A DNA stretch of 64,000 bases, from assembly GCF_003173715.1 (NCBI RefSeq), contig NZ_CP029550.1, positions 806,001 to 870,000 on the forward strand. Direction: 5' to 3'. The notes beneath the pieces are model-generated. The model searched no databases, was not told the DNA's origin, and worked only from the letters and a program-made list of their open reading frames with translations. Source of the stretch: Methylobacterium durans (GTDB lineage Bacteria > Pseudomonadota > Alphaproteobacteria > Rhizobiales > Beijerinckiaceae). How positions within the stretch are numbered: the first letter of the stretch is position 1; each line of letters starts with the position of its first letter. The translations under genes were made by a program, and so were the position numbers. Of the stretch, positions 8,254-19,088 are shown piece by piece.

Positions 8254-9555
8254 ATGCACATCGTCGACCGTCGGCTCAATCCAGGCGGCAAGAGCCTCGC
8301 CAATCGGCAGCGCTTCCTGCGCCGGGTCAAGGATGTCGCCCAACGCGCGGTGCGCGAATCCGCCCGCGAGAAGGACATCCGGGACCTCGGCAAGGACGGT
8401 CGCGTCTCCGTGCCCGTCGACGGGGTGCGGGAGCCCCGCTTCTCCCGCCAGCCCGGCAGCGGCCTGCAGGACCACATCCTGCCCGGCAACAAGACCTACG
8501 TGGAGGGCGACCTGATCGAGCGCCCGCCGGGTGGCGGCGGCGGGGGCGGCGCCGGAGAGGGCGGCGAGGGTGGCGAGAACAGCGAGGATGCCTTCCAGTT
8601 CGTGCTGACCCGGGAGGAGTTCCTCGAACTCTTCCTGGAGGATCTGGAACTGCCGGACCTCGCCAAGCGGCGCCTCGCCGTCGTGGAGACGGAAGGCCTG
8701 CGCCGCGCCGGCTACACGGTAACCGGCTCGCCCGCGAATCTCGCCCTGACCCGGACCCTGCGCAACTCGATGTCGCGCCGCATTGCGCTGAAGCGCCCGA
8801 AGCCGGACGAGCTCGCCGCGCTGGAGGCCCGGATCGCCGGGCTGCGCGAGGGCGACCCCGCCCTGCCCGACCTCAAGCTCAGCCTCGAACTGCTCCGCGA
8901 GCGCTCCAAGCGCATCCCCTACGTCGATCCGATCGATCTGCGCTACCGCCGCTTCGAGCCGTATCCGCGGCCCGTGGCGCAGGCGGTGATGTTCTGCCTG
9001 ATGGACGTGTCCGGCTCGATGACCGAGCATATGAAGGACCTCGCCAAGCGGTTCTACATTCTGCTGCACATCTTCCTGACGCGCCGCTACCGGCACGTTG
9101 AGATCGTCTTCATCCGCCACACCGACCGGGCAACGGAGGTCGACGAGGAGACCTTCTTCGGCTCCCGCGAGACAGGGGGCACCCTGGTCTCCTCGGCGCT
9201 CGTCGAGATGAAGCGCGTCATCACCGAGCGCTACGACCCGAACGACTGGAACATCTACGCCGCCCAGGCATCCGACGGCGACAACGTCTCCTCGGACGGC
9301 CCGACCTCCACGGAGCTCCTGCGCAGCCACATCCTGCCGGCCTGCCAGCACTTCGCCTACCTGGAGGTCGGCGACGAGAACGGGCCGCGCGCGGGCTTCG
9401 TCGAGCACCGCACCACCCTGTGGCGGACCTACGAGAGCATCGCCAAGTCCGGCGGCGCCATCGCGATGCGCAAGGTGAACCACCGCCGCGAGATCTACCC
9501 GGTCTTCCGCGAATTGTTCGGGCGCAAGGACGCGCGCACGGAGGCCGAGGCTTGA
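8254..9555 (+). CDS. yeaH: YeaH/YhbH family protein (DUF444)
   Basis: This 433-residue protein matches the YeaH/YhbH family. It begins IVDRRLNPGGKSLANRQRF, has a glycine-rich linker around residues 90-105, and carries a von-Willebrand-factor-A-like metal site (FCLMDVSGSMTEHMKD, DxSxS) around residue 250. YeaH works with the kinase YeaG/PrkA in the nitrogen-starvation and stationary-phase response. Its biochemical activity is not established, and it is probably a cytoplasmic scaffold. It lies between prkA and spoVR, as expected. Confidence 0.9.
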   Translation: MHIVDRRLNPGGKSLANRQRFLRRVKDVAQRAVRESAREKDIRDLGKDGRVSVPVDGVREPRFSRQPGSGLQDHILPGNKTYVEGDLIERPPGGGGGGGAGEGGEGGENSEDAFQFVLTREEFLELFLEDLELPDLAKRRLAVVETEGLRRAGYTVTGSPANLALTRTLRNSMSRRIALKRPKPDELAALEARIAGLREGDPALPDLKLSLELLRERSKRIPYVDPIDLRYRRFEPYPRPVAQAVMFCLMDVSGSMTEHMKDLAKRFYILLHIFLTRRYRHVEIVFIRHTDRATEVDEETFFGSRETGGTLVSSALVEMKRVITERYDPNDWNIYAAQASDGDNVSSDGPTSTELLRSHILPACQHFAYLEVGDENGPRAGFVEHRTTLWRTYESIAKSGGAIAMRKVNHRREIYPVFRELFGRKDARTEAEA

Positions 9556-9598
9556 GCCGCTCCTCACCGGAGGGGGTAACAGTGAGAGAGGCCCGTTC

Positions 9599-11173
9599 AT
9601 GGTCGGCAGCCTGAGCCGCTCGACGTCCCGGACGATCGCGGGATCGACCGGGCCCCTGTTCACCGGCAACGACTGGGATTTCGACACGATCCGGCGCATC
9701 CACGATGCCTGCGAGGCGATCGCGGGGCCGGAACTCGGCTTGTCCTGGTACCCGAACCAGATCGAGATCATCACGGCCGAGCAGATGCTCGACGCCTACG
9801 CGTCGATCGGCATGCCGCTGTTCTACAAGCACTGGTCGTTCGGAAAGCACTTCGCCCAGCACGAGGCGGGCTACCGCCGGGGGCTGATGGGGCTCGCCTA
9901 CGAGATCGTGATCAATTCCGACCCGTGCATCTCCTACGTGATGGAGGAGAACACGGCCACGATGCAGACGCTCGTGATCGCCCACGCCGCCTTCGGCCAC
10001 AACCATTTCTTCAAGAACAATTACCTGTTCCGGCAGTGGACCGACGCCGAGGGCATCCTCGACTATCTCGACTTCGCCAAGGGCTTCATCAGCCGCTGCG
10101 AGGAGCGCCACGGCCATCAGGCGGTCGAGCAGGTGCTCGACGCCGCGCACGCCCTGATGAGCCAGGGGGTGCACCGCTATCCCCGCAAGAAGCGGCCCGA
10201 CCTCGCCTCCGAGCAGCGCCGCGAGCGCGAGCGGATCGAGCACGGCGAGCAGATCTACAACGATCTCTGGCGCACCCTCCCCTCGAAGCCCGGCGCCACG
10301 CGCTCGGACGCGGCGGCCGAGCGCCGCCGCGCGCTGCTCGAATTGCCGCAGGAGAACATCCTCTACTTCCTGGAGAAGGTGGCGCCGCGGCTGCGGCCCT
10401 GGCAGCGCGAGATCCTGCGCATCGTCCGGCTTGTGGCGCAGTATTTCTACCCGCAGCGCCAGACCAAGGTGATGAACGAGGGCTGCGCGACCTACGTCCA
10501 TTACCGGATCATGAACGCGCTCTCGGAGAAGGGGCAGATCGGCGAGGCCGCCTACCTCGAATTCCTGCAATCGCACACCAACGTCATCCGTCAGCCGAAT
10601 TACGACGACCGGTCCTACGGGGGGCACAATCCCTATGCGATCGGCTTCGCGATGATGCAGGACATCGCCCGCATCGCCGAGAATCCCACCGACGAGGACC
10701 GGGCCTGGTTCCCGGAGATCGCGGGCGTCGGCGACGGCATGGGCGTCCTGCGCAACGTCTGGGAGAATTATCGCGACGAGAGCTTCATCGCGCAGTTCCT
10801 GTCGCCGAAGCTGATCCGGGATCTGCGCCTCTTCCACGTCGTCGACGATCCCGACGAGCCGGAGTTGCGCGTCGAGGCGATCCACGACGAGCGCGGCTAT
10901 CGGCGCCTGCGCCGCTCCTTCGCCCGCCAATACGACGTGGCGTGGCTCGACCCGGATATCGAGGTGGTCGACGTAGACCTCGAGGGCGACCGCCGCCTGA
11001 TCCTCCATCACAAGGCGCTCAATCGCATCACCCTGCAGAAGGACGACGCCCGGCGCGTCCTGCAGCACCTCGCCGACCTCTGGGGCTACGACACGGTCCT
11101 CAAGGAGGTCGATCCGGCGACCGGCGCGGTGCTCGCCGAGCACACGGCGAGCGCGCGGCCGATCTTCTTCTGA
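9599..11173 (+). CDS. spoVR: SpoVR family protein (YcgB type)
   Basis: A 524-residue SpoVR family protein. Recognisable blocks are LSWYPNQIEIITAEQMLDAY near the start, HWSFGKHF, FFKNNYLFRQWTDAEGILDY, and MNEGCATYVHYRIMN with PYAIGFAMMQDI in the second half. In Bacillus the family is tied to spore cortex formation; in Gram-negative bacteria it is co-expressed with yeaG/yeaH during starvation. The exact activity is unknown. Last gene of the prkA-yeaH-spoVR block, ending ten bases before the convergent secreted-protein gene. Confidence 0.9.
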   Translation: MVGSLSRSTSRTIAGSTGPLFTGNDWDFDTIRRIHDACEAIAGPELGLSWYPNQIEIITAEQMLDAYASIGMPLFYKHWSFGKHFAQHEAGYRRGLMGLAYEIVINSDPCISYVMEENTATMQTLVIAHAAFGHNHFFKNNYLFRQWTDAEGILDYLDFAKGFISRCEERHGHQAVEQVLDAAHALMSQGVHRYPRKKRPDLASEQRRERERIEHGEQIYNDLWRTLPSKPGATRSDAAAERRRALLELPQENILYFLEKVAPRLRPWQREILRIVRLVAQYFYPQRQTKVMNEGCATYVHYRIMNALSEKGQIGEAAYLEFLQSHTNVIRQPNYDDRSYGGHNPYAIGFAMMQDIARIAENPTDEDRAWFPEIAGVGDGMGVLRNVWENYRDESFIAQFLSPKLIRDLRLFHVVDDPDEPELRVEAIHDERGYRRLRRSFARQYDVAWLDPDIEVVDVDLEGDRRLILHHKALNRITLQKDDARRVLQHLADLWGYDTVLKEVDPATGAVLAEHTASARPIFF

Positions 11174-11182
11174 GGCAGCGCC

Positions 11183-11539
11183 TCAGCGCGGCACGACGAG
11201 GCCGGGCACGACGCTCCCCGTCTGCCCGAACAAGGCGGCGGCCCGCGCGCAGCTCTCCGGCACGTTCCTCCGGTAGGCTTCCATGTAGCCGTGCGCGGAG
11301 AGCCTGATCGTCCCCCGCTCCAGATCGGTCATCTCGTAGCCGAGGGAGTGGATGACGGCCTTGAGGCGCTCCGGATCGCTGCGAAGGTCCGGGCAGGACA
11401 GGTTCACGAAGCCGGCGAGGCCGGCGAGCTTCGCCGCGGTCTCGCCCTTCGGTGCCGCCGCGCCGTCCGGCGCTTCCATGGAGGCGCCGCCGAGGGTCGC
11501 AGCGAGCCACATCAGAGCCGCCAGACGCATCACAGCCAT
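11183..11539 (-). CDS. small secreted hypothetical protein
   Basis: Starting at the ATG at 11539 the 118-residue product has a signal peptide (MAVMRLAALMWLAATLGGAS). The mature part has two Cys (VNLSCPDLRS and VPESCARAA), possibly one disulfide. A longer frame from 11575 exists but puts charged residues before the signal, so the internal start is better. Convergent with spoVR. Function unknown. Confidence 0.6.
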   Translation of the reverse strand: MAVMRLAALMWLAATLGGASMEAPDGAAAPKGETAAKLAGLAGFVNLSCPDLRSDPERLKAVIHSLGYEMTDLERGTIRLSAHGYMEAYRRNVPESCARAAALFGQTGSVVPGLVVPR

Positions 11540-11660
11540 CGTCGTGTTTCCTCCCGATCGGCGCGAGTGCGGCACCGATCATCCGGACGGATAGAGCCAG
11601 GATTGACTTCTCACGTCCAGACGCGAATCAGTCGAAATGACCGGATGCGAGGAGAATGAT

Positions 11661-11954
11661 GTGATAAGGTCGTTTATAATATCATTATTAGGGACGATCT
11701 GGGTGGCCTCATCTGCGCAATCTGCCCTGCTCACCATGGACGACAAGGCATCGCTTTGGCCGAAAGCCAGCATGCAGGAGAAGATCGACTTCACGAACCG
11801 GATGGGCAAGGCGTTCGTCGCGCTGTCGCCGGAACTCGACAACCGCTTCTTCATGCGTTGCCTGGAGGAGACCGCCAATATCGGCGACACCAAGGATCTG
11901 CGCCTGGAAGAGATGGTGAGGGCTTGCGTCGCCATCGGCACCAAGACGCCGTGA
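11661..11954 (+). CDS. small secreted hypothetical protein
   Basis: A 97-residue product beginning with GTG at 11661, preceded at suitable distance by GCGAGGAG. The start gives a signal peptide (IRSFIISLLGTIWVASSAQSA). The mature helical part ends with a Cys pair (FMRCLEETANIG and VRACVAIG). An ATG at 11637 is possible but has a weaker site and a charged leader. Last gene before the tRNA fragment that seems to mark the island boundary. The AT-richer leader differs from neighbouring core genes. Function unknown. Confidence 0.55.
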   Translation: MIRSFIISLLGTIWVASSAQSALLTMDDKASLWPKASMQEKIDFTNRMGKAFVALSPELDNRFFMRCLEETANIGDTKDLRLEEMVRACVAIGTKTP

Positions 11955-12038
11955 TGGAGGCAACGAACCGTCCGAGCGCGAGGTGGTGGGCCGCTTCGCG
12001 GAGCGGCGATCGATCCAAAGGATGCGGGGAGGATCGAA

Positions 12039-12085
12039 TGGTCGGAGCGAGAGGATTCGAACCTCCGACCCCCAGTCCCCCAGAA
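12039..12085 (-). other. 3' half of tRNA-Pro(GGG): candidate attachment site
   Basis: On the minus strand the sequence runs from the anticodon loop (TTCTGGGGGAC) through the variable region, T arm (GGAGGTTCGAATCCTC) and acceptor strand CGCTCCG to ACCA. The 5' acceptor, D arm and most of the 5' anticodon stem are absent: upstream bases do not pair. A tRNA cut in the anticodon loop is a classic product of tyrosine-recombinase integration. Orientation predicts the element lies at higher coordinates and the intact tRNA further out. Confidence 0.6.
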
Positions 12086-12561
12086 CACGCATCCATTCAG
12101 GCAAGCGCCTGAATCTGCTGCATTATTTCACTCCTCACGGCTTCGTGTGGGTAGTATTGCGGGGAGTCGGTGCGTCACCATCACAAGCGGACACCGATTG
12201 CGAGCAGGATCTGCGGATCGGCAGTAAAGTGACGCAGCAGAGGGAAGACACGCCGATGGTGCCGAGAAGGTCGGCGCATGAGACCGCACCAGGGCGGCCT
12301 GTGCCCCCTCCCCCGGGACCACTCACGACCGAGAAGGAGAAGGAGACAGACAACACCGTAATTCTCCTATCATAGCCGGGCCGTAGTCCTGGCAGTCCCC
12401 CCGCAGCAGATGTTGCCGCGACCCGGCCGCCGCGTCGCGAACGGCTGACCCTCGGCATTGGGCAGCCGGATGCATCCTCAATCCGCGGTGAGAGTTGATG
12501 CTGGCCATGCGCCACCGGCTCGGCGGCCGGGCGCAGCCTCACCAGGAGTACCGCGCGAGGC
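12086..12561. other. intergenic stretch inside the putative island end
   Basis: No gene is convincing here. The open frames have poor start sites and atypical composition. The only structure I see is a pyrimidine-rich segment at 12336-12392 that matches a hairpin near 47500 (annotated separately). Confidence 0.4.
12336..12392. repeat. copy A of a conserved stem-loop-like sequence
   Basis: The segment resembles 47503-47563. Both start with a purine-rich AGGAGA block, then ACAAC, then a pyrimidine-rich centre with CTATCAT/CTTATCAT, then GGGCCGT and GTCCT. Here the flanking arms pair only partly, whereas the other copy has perfect 11-base arms. It may be a regulatory RNA or a recombination/replication site of the element. 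Function unknown. Confidence 0.35.
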
Positions 12562-13236
12562 ATGCAGAGCTTCACGAGTCACGGCCAGCGCATCGAGGTC
12601 GAGTGGTTTGCCGCCTCGGGCGGCTCTGCAGCAGGAGGCACAGGCACGAACGGCCCGGCCGTTCTGCTCCTGCACGGTGCAGACGGGCTGACCTATGCGG
12701 AAGGCTACCGCCTCGCGGCTCGCACAATCTCGGCCTCGGGCTATCACGTCGCCTTCTTGCACTACCTCGACCGCACGGGCGGCCGGCGTGTCGCCTACTC
12801 GCGGCTGCGCCAGGAATTTCCGCTCTGGGCCACCACCGTGCGAGATGGCGTGAGCTGGCTTGCCCTGCAGCCGAGTGTCGATGCGCGGCGGCTCGGGATC
12901 GTAGGAGTTTCGCTCGGAGCAGCGCTGGCGTTCGAGGTTGCTGCATCTGACGCCCCGGTCAAAGCGATCGTGGACTACTTTGGCCCGCTGCCTGAGGGCC
13001 TAGCCGCCCGTCGGCCGCGGCTGCCGCCAACCCTGATCCTGCACGGCGCCTCGGATCCGATCGTGCCCGTCGCGCAGGCGTACGCGATCGAGCGTCTCCT
13101 GAAGCAGCAGGACACACCTTACGAGATCCAGATCTACCCTGGGCAAGGGCATGGCTTCACGGGAACGGCGCAGTTTGGTTCGGCTGCCCAGGTGACGACC
13201 TTTTTGGACCGACATCTCGGCCTGAAGCATGCCTGA
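12562..13236 (+). CDS. dienelactone hydrolase family protein
   Basis: A 224-residue alpha/beta hydrolase without signal peptide. It has a strand-HG oxyanion region (VLLLHGADGL), a nucleophile elbow GVSLGAA, an Asp in ILHGASDPIVP and a His in PGQGHGF. This is the dienelactone hydrolase arrangement, but the nucleophile is Ser instead of the classical Cys of dienelactone hydrolase. So the substrate is probably a different ester. First gene after the tRNA fragment. Neighbours do not indicate a pathway. Confidence 0.75.
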   Translation: MQSFTSHGQRIEVEWFAASGGSAAGGTGTNGPAVLLLHGADGLTYAEGYRLAARTISASGYHVAFLHYLDRTGGRRVAYSRLRQEFPLWATTVRDGVSWLALQPSVDARRLGIVGVSLGAALAFEVAASDAPVKAIVDYFGPLPEGLAARRPRLPPTLILHGASDPIVPVAQAYAIERLLKQQDTPYEIQIYPGQGHGFTGTAQFGSAAQVTTFLDRHLGLKHA

Positions 13237-13336
13237 GATCGCTTCGGCGGGACTGCTCCTTCACACGCCTGAATCTGCCGTCAGTTCTCAGGGCTCGCGT
13301 GAGACAATTCGATAGCGAAAATCCGAAGCCCCTTGC

Positions 13337-13381
13337 GGTGCCGGTACGCGGCACCATCTTTAGACCATCCAGTGGGATGGT
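13337..13381. promoter_or_regulatory. two palindromes before the ribbon-helix-helix gene
   Basis: GGTGCCG, five bases, CGGCACC (13337-13355), followed at 13364-13381 by ACCATCC, AGTG, GGATGGT. Both are perfect 7-base inverted repeats placed 18-62 bases before the regulator start. Ribbon-helix-helix proteins usually bind short palindromes and autoregulate, so these are the likely operators. Confidence 0.45.
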
Positions 13382-13398
13382 ATAAGGATGGCAGCAGG

Positions 13399-13818
13399 AT
13401 GACAGACAATTTGCGGGAGCTTCGGCCGAGAGCGCCCGAGAGCGAGAAGCTGACGATCAATCTCGGCTTCGTTGATCTCGGCCGTATCGACCTGATGGTT
13501 CGCGACGGCTTCTACGCCAACCGAGCCGATTTCATCCGCACCGCCGTGCGCAACCAGCTCGAGCGCCAGGGCGACGCTGTCCGCCAGTCCGTGGCCCGCA
13601 AGCAGCTAACTCTCGGTCTGTCCCAGTACACGCGGCAGGATCTGGAGGCGGCCAGGGACGCTGGCACACCGCTTCACATCCACGTTCTCGGCCTCGCCAG
13701 CATCGCCCTGGACGTCACTCCCGAGCTCGCCCGCGAAGCCATCGCCTCGGTCGAGGTCCTCGGCGCCTTTCACGCCTCACCGGCGGTCAAGGCGGCGCTG
13801 GCCGACCGTACCGCCTGA
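13399..13818 (+). CDS. ribbon-helix-helix (CopG-like) transcriptional regulator
   Basis: A 139-residue protein. Residues ~15-50 (KLTINLGFVDLGRIDLMVRD, then YANRADFIRTAVRNQL) match the ribbon-helix-helix fold: an N-terminal beta strand that contacts DNA, followed by two helices. The remaining ~90 residues are an effector or oligomerisation part I do not recognise. The ATG at 13399 is favoured over 13333 because the fold begins just after it and the upstream stretch holds the palindromes. The gene is followed 73 bases later by a poly-hydroxybutyrate-depolymerase-type esterase, which it may regulate. Confidence 0.75.
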   Translation: MTDNLRELRPRAPESEKLTINLGFVDLGRIDLMVRDGFYANRADFIRTAVRNQLERQGDAVRQSVARKQLTLGLSQYTRQDLEAARDAGTPLHIHVLGLASIALDVTPELAREAIASVEVLGAFHASPAVKAALADRTA

Positions 13819-13891
13819 CCCCTCACCCTCCCTGCCCTTTCGCGGTGAAGGCCAGTCCTCCTGCGCTGGCTCATCCACCTTATCCAGGATC

Positions 13892-15157
13892 ATGACCATG
13901 AACGCATTCTCCACCATCGACATGGCCGAGGTGACCCGCCTCACCCGGGCCGGCCAGCTGACTGAGGCAATGGCACTGCTTCAGGGGCGCCCGGCAACCG
14001 CCAACCCACAAGCAGCCACGCAAAAGGCAGCGCCCCGCACCGGAGGCAGTGCCGCGCGCTCATGGCCGACCATCGACATGGTCGCACCCTCGACTCCGCG
14101 AGGAGCCTGGACGGCGCCCGGCTCCGGAAAGGCGGGCGTCGGTGATGCGCCGATTGGCAGAGCGGCCGCCTCAGAACGGCAGGGGCTCGCGGAGACACTA
14201 CGATCCTTACGCGAGCGCTTCCCCAAGATGAGCTCAATGCCCGGCCTCGGGGACGGCCTCGGAGCGCCGCAACGTCTCCCAATCCCGGTACCGGATGGAG
14301 CGCGGTTCGAGGAGCGCAGCTTCTCCAACGGGGCGGGGAGCCGGCCCTACAAGGTCTACGTCCCGAGTGGCTACACGGGCCAGGCGCTTCCTGTCGTGAT
14401 CATGCTGCACGGCTGCACCCAGTCACCCGACGACTTCGCTGCCGGCACGCGGATGAATGAGCTTGCCGAGGAGCAAACCTTCTTGGTGGTGTACCCAGGC
14501 CAAACACAGTCGGCCAACATGCAGAAGTGCTGGAACTGGTTCAACGTGTCTGATCAGCAGCGCGATGCCGGCGAGCCCTCGCTGATCGCCGGCATCGCCC
14601 GTGAGGTCATCCGCGAGTTCTCGGCCGATCCGACTCGGATCTATGCCGCGGGACTCTCGGCCGGCGGCGCGGCTGCGGCGATCTTGGCGGCGACCTACCC
14701 CGATCTGTTCGCGGCAGTCGGGGTGCATTCGGGGCTTCCCTCCGGCGCGGCCAAGGACATGCCCTCCGCGTTTGCGGCCATGAACGGAGGAGGTGCGGTC
14801 CAGCCGAGAGGCACGCGACGCACGGTGCCAACCATTGTCTTTCACGGCGACGCCGACCGCACGGTCAATCCCGTCAACGGTGACCGGGTCATCGCCCAAG
14901 CAGCGCCCGGCAGGACGCTGGATGCAGCGGTCACTCGGGGTACATCCGAGGGCGGGATGGCCTACACATGCACGGTTCAGCGCGAACGCGGCGAGCCGGC
15001 GCTGTTGGAGCAGTGGACCCTGCACGGTGCCGGGCACGCCTGGTCGGGGGGCAGTGAGAGCGGGACGTACACCGACCCGCGCGGCCCCGATGCGAGTCTG
15101 GAGATGTTGCGCTTCTTCCTGGCTCACGCAAGCACAGCTGCCCAGACACGGCACTGA
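13892..15157 (+). CDS. PHB depolymerase family esterase
   Basis: A 421-residue protein. Residues 1-140 are a poorly conserved linker-like region. The catalytic domain follows: YKVYVPSGYTG, the oxyanion region VVIMLHGCTQSPDDFAAGT, KCWNWF, the lipase box GLSAGGA, an Asp in VFHGDADRTVNP and a His in GAGHAWSGG. These are the motifs of the type-1 extracellular poly(3-hydroxybutyrate) depolymerase/feruloyl-esterase-like family. No signal peptide is visible, so an intracellular role in polyester turnover is possible. A second ATG at 13898 could be used. Adjacent to the ribbon-helix-helix regulator. Confidence 0.8.
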   Translation: MTMNAFSTIDMAEVTRLTRAGQLTEAMALLQGRPATANPQAATQKAAPRTGGSAARSWPTIDMVAPSTPRGAWTAPGSGKAGVGDAPIGRAAASERQGLAETLRSLRERFPKMSSMPGLGDGLGAPQRLPIPVPDGARFEERSFSNGAGSRPYKVYVPSGYTGQALPVVIMLHGCTQSPDDFAAGTRMNELAEEQTFLVVYPGQTQSANMQKCWNWFNVSDQQRDAGEPSLIAGIAREVIREFSADPTRIYAAGLSAGGAAAAILAATYPDLFAAVGVHSGLPSGAAKDMPSAFAAMNGGGAVQPRGTRRTVPTIVFHGDADRTVNPVNGDRVIAQAAPGRTLDAAVTRGTSEGGMAYTCTVQRERGEPALLEQWTLHGAGHAWSGGSESGTYTDPRGPDASLEMLRFFLAHASTAAQTRH

Positions 15158-15288
15158 AGTCCGTAGGGCGCACGTCAGATCAGCAGGAGATCACATCTCG
15201 CGTCTTGGCTGGAGCACATCAGAGGCGCGCTGAGCGGACGCCGCAAACGGTCAGCTTAGACACGGTGAGCGAATTCGGCCCACAATCG

Positions 15289-15315
15289 TTAGCACTCGTC
15301 CGCGACGAGTGCTAA
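15289..15315. promoter_or_regulatory. CIRCE operator (HrcA binding site)
   Basis: TTAGCACTC, nine bases, GAGTGCTAA: an exact CIRCE element, 81 bases before groES. It is the binding site of the heat-shock repressor HrcA, so this groESL operon is heat-inducible by derepression. Confidence 0.95.
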
Positions 15316-15396
15316 GCTCTCCGCAGGAGGGGCGTTTGCCCCTCTCAAACGGCGCTGACAAGCCGCTCACCGTTCAGGCAGGAAGCCGGAGGCCCC

Positions 15397-15684
15397 ATGA
15401 AGTTCCGTCCGTTGCACGACCGTGTTGTCGTCCGCCGCATCGAGGGCGAGGAGAAGACCAAGGGCGGCATCATCATCCCGGATACCGCCAAGGAGAAGCC
15501 GCAGGAGGGCGAGATCGTCGCCGTCGGGCCCGGCGCCCGCGACGAGCAGGGCCGCGTGACGCCTCTCGACGTGAAGGCCGGCGACCGCGTGCTGTTCGGC
15601 AAGTGGTCGGGCACCGAGGTCAAGATCGACGGCCAGGATTTCCTGATCATGAAGGAATCCGACATCATGGGCGTCGTCGCCTGA
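15397..15684 (+). CDS. groES: co-chaperonin GroES
   Basis: A 95-residue Hsp10 chaperonin. [15 protein letters not shown] at the start and the mobile-loop region [20 protein letters not shown] are diagnostic. It caps the GroEL ring in the cytoplasm and with it folds newly made or damaged proteins using ATP. It lies behind a CIRCE operator and 91 bases before groEL, so the two form a heat-shock operon. Alphaproteobacteria often carry several groESL copies. This one lies in the accessory part of the window, so it may not be the essential copy. Confidence 0.97.
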   Translation: MKFRPLHDRVVVRRIEGEEKTKGGIIIPDTAKEKPQEGEIVAVGPGARDEQGRVTPLDVKAGDRVLFGKWSGTEVKIDGQDFLIMKESDIMGVVA

Positions 15685-15751
15685 GGCGGCCGCTCCACGA
15701 TCTCGTGACCATTGCCCTTTGAGGCTGCCCCTCTGGGTGCCTTGGGGCTGA

Positions 15752-17937
<2,186 letters not shown>

Positions 17938-18110
17938 GGGGCCAGCTTGAGCCGATGGCGAGAAGCAATTCGGGTGATCGCGCGTCCTCATCCACCACTC
18001 GCTGCGGCGGTTGAGGACCTGGCGCAGATGACCGTCCGCAGGTGCGGAAATCATCATGTTCGTCCCCTTCACCGGGCTGAGGTCATCGACCAGGCCCGAA
18101 GTGACGAAGC

Positions 18111-18242
18111 CTATTTCCTGTTGGCCGATTTGACGGCCGCGCTGACCATGTCCTTCGTGGATGGCGCTGCCGCGATCGTCTTCGGTACTAGCTTCTTCGG
18201 CTTCTTAGCTTCGCGGTTTCCGTGCTTCTTCTCCGAGGCCAT
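18111..18242 (-). CDS. small lysine-rich protein
   Basis: A 43-residue open frame with a strong AGAGGAG ribosome site eight bases before its ATG. The product is very basic (SEKKHGNREAKKPKKLVPK, then SAAVKSANRK) with no hydrophobic segment. That suggests nucleic-acid or ribosome association, but I can assign no family. Too short for ordinary gene finders. Upstream of the secreted hypothetical gene on the same strand. Confidence 0.5.
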   Translation of the reverse strand: MASEKKHGNREAKKPKKLVPKTIAAAPSTKDMVSAAVKSANRK

Positions 18243-19088
18243 GATCAATCTCCTCTTGTCGCTCAACCATCATCGCACGGTTCGCGAAATTGGCCTCATG
18301 AGGACTGTGACCGCCTGCAAGCCCAGGCACGGCAGGAGGGAACCGGTGGAAAGCCGCGCAAGGAACGGGAGCCCGATCGGTTGGGGGCGGTGGCTGCCAA
18401 CATCGGGTTCGTGAAGCGGTAGCAGTTCCGCGACCAAGTCGCTTCGGCTTCGGGGGCTTGGCTCTTTCTGGGAGGACCAGCATTCAGGAAGGGGCGCCAG
18501 AAGATCCATGCTGTGAGGGAAGCTTGGAGCTCCATGACGCTCAATCGGCGATCAGCCTGCGCCCTTGGGCTTAGCGCGCAAAGAAAAACCCCGGCGGGGC
18601 CGGGGCTAAAGGTCGTCTCTGGGGACCAAAAGCACGGCCGCGGGGGGAAGCGGACCGTGCGTCAGATCAACGGCTCTGCAGATCACCTGATCCTCGCAGC
18701 TCTTGAGCAGCCCGCAGACGCAAAAAGGAGCCCCATCAGGATCTGGCAGGGCTCATCGTCTTGCAGCGTCGGTGCTGCGCGAGGGCTCGCTTCGGCGGCG
18801 AGCTTGGCGGCCGCAGCCGGAACGTTCTCGTTGCCACCTCAATGGACAAGCTAGAGCATGCACAAGACGCATACGTGTTCCAGCGGCGCTCTAAAACTCA
18901 ATGAAGCTCGCGTTCCCGGCCGCCATCGTTTGGCAGGAAGCAGCCCAGGATTGGCCAACGATAGCAAGACTCGTGAGGGAAGCAGACTTATGCGAACGCG
19001 CGCTACAGGCACGCCTCAATGCAACCGAGGGAAGTCTGGCTGCGATGCGGGCTCGTCCCTGGTGACGTCAGTTGGCGGCATGAACTTA
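18243..19088. other. long intergenic region
   Basis: No open frame here has a convincing start, ribosome site and composition. The only clear signal is the minus-strand terminator at 18581-18605. The rest may be decayed sequence. Confidence 0.4.
18581..18605 (-). terminator. rho-independent terminator
   Basis: Read on the minus strand: CCCCGGC, loop CCC, GCCGGGG followed by TTTTTCTT. A strong GC stem with a T-run. The same GCGCAAAGAAAA tail context recurs at 23255-23286. No clear minus-strand gene feeds into it, so its gene may be lost. Confidence 0.65.

Noticed and set aside
6080..11143. Long antisense open frames opposite prkA and spoVR
   Set aside because: They mirror the high GC of the real genes, have no ribosome sites, and read as Val/Arg/Ala-rich low-complexity proteins.
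12033..12112. Short protein frame over the tRNA fragment
   Set aside because: It is the antisense reading of the tRNA T arm and acceptor, which commonly yields a GARGFEPPT-like peptide.
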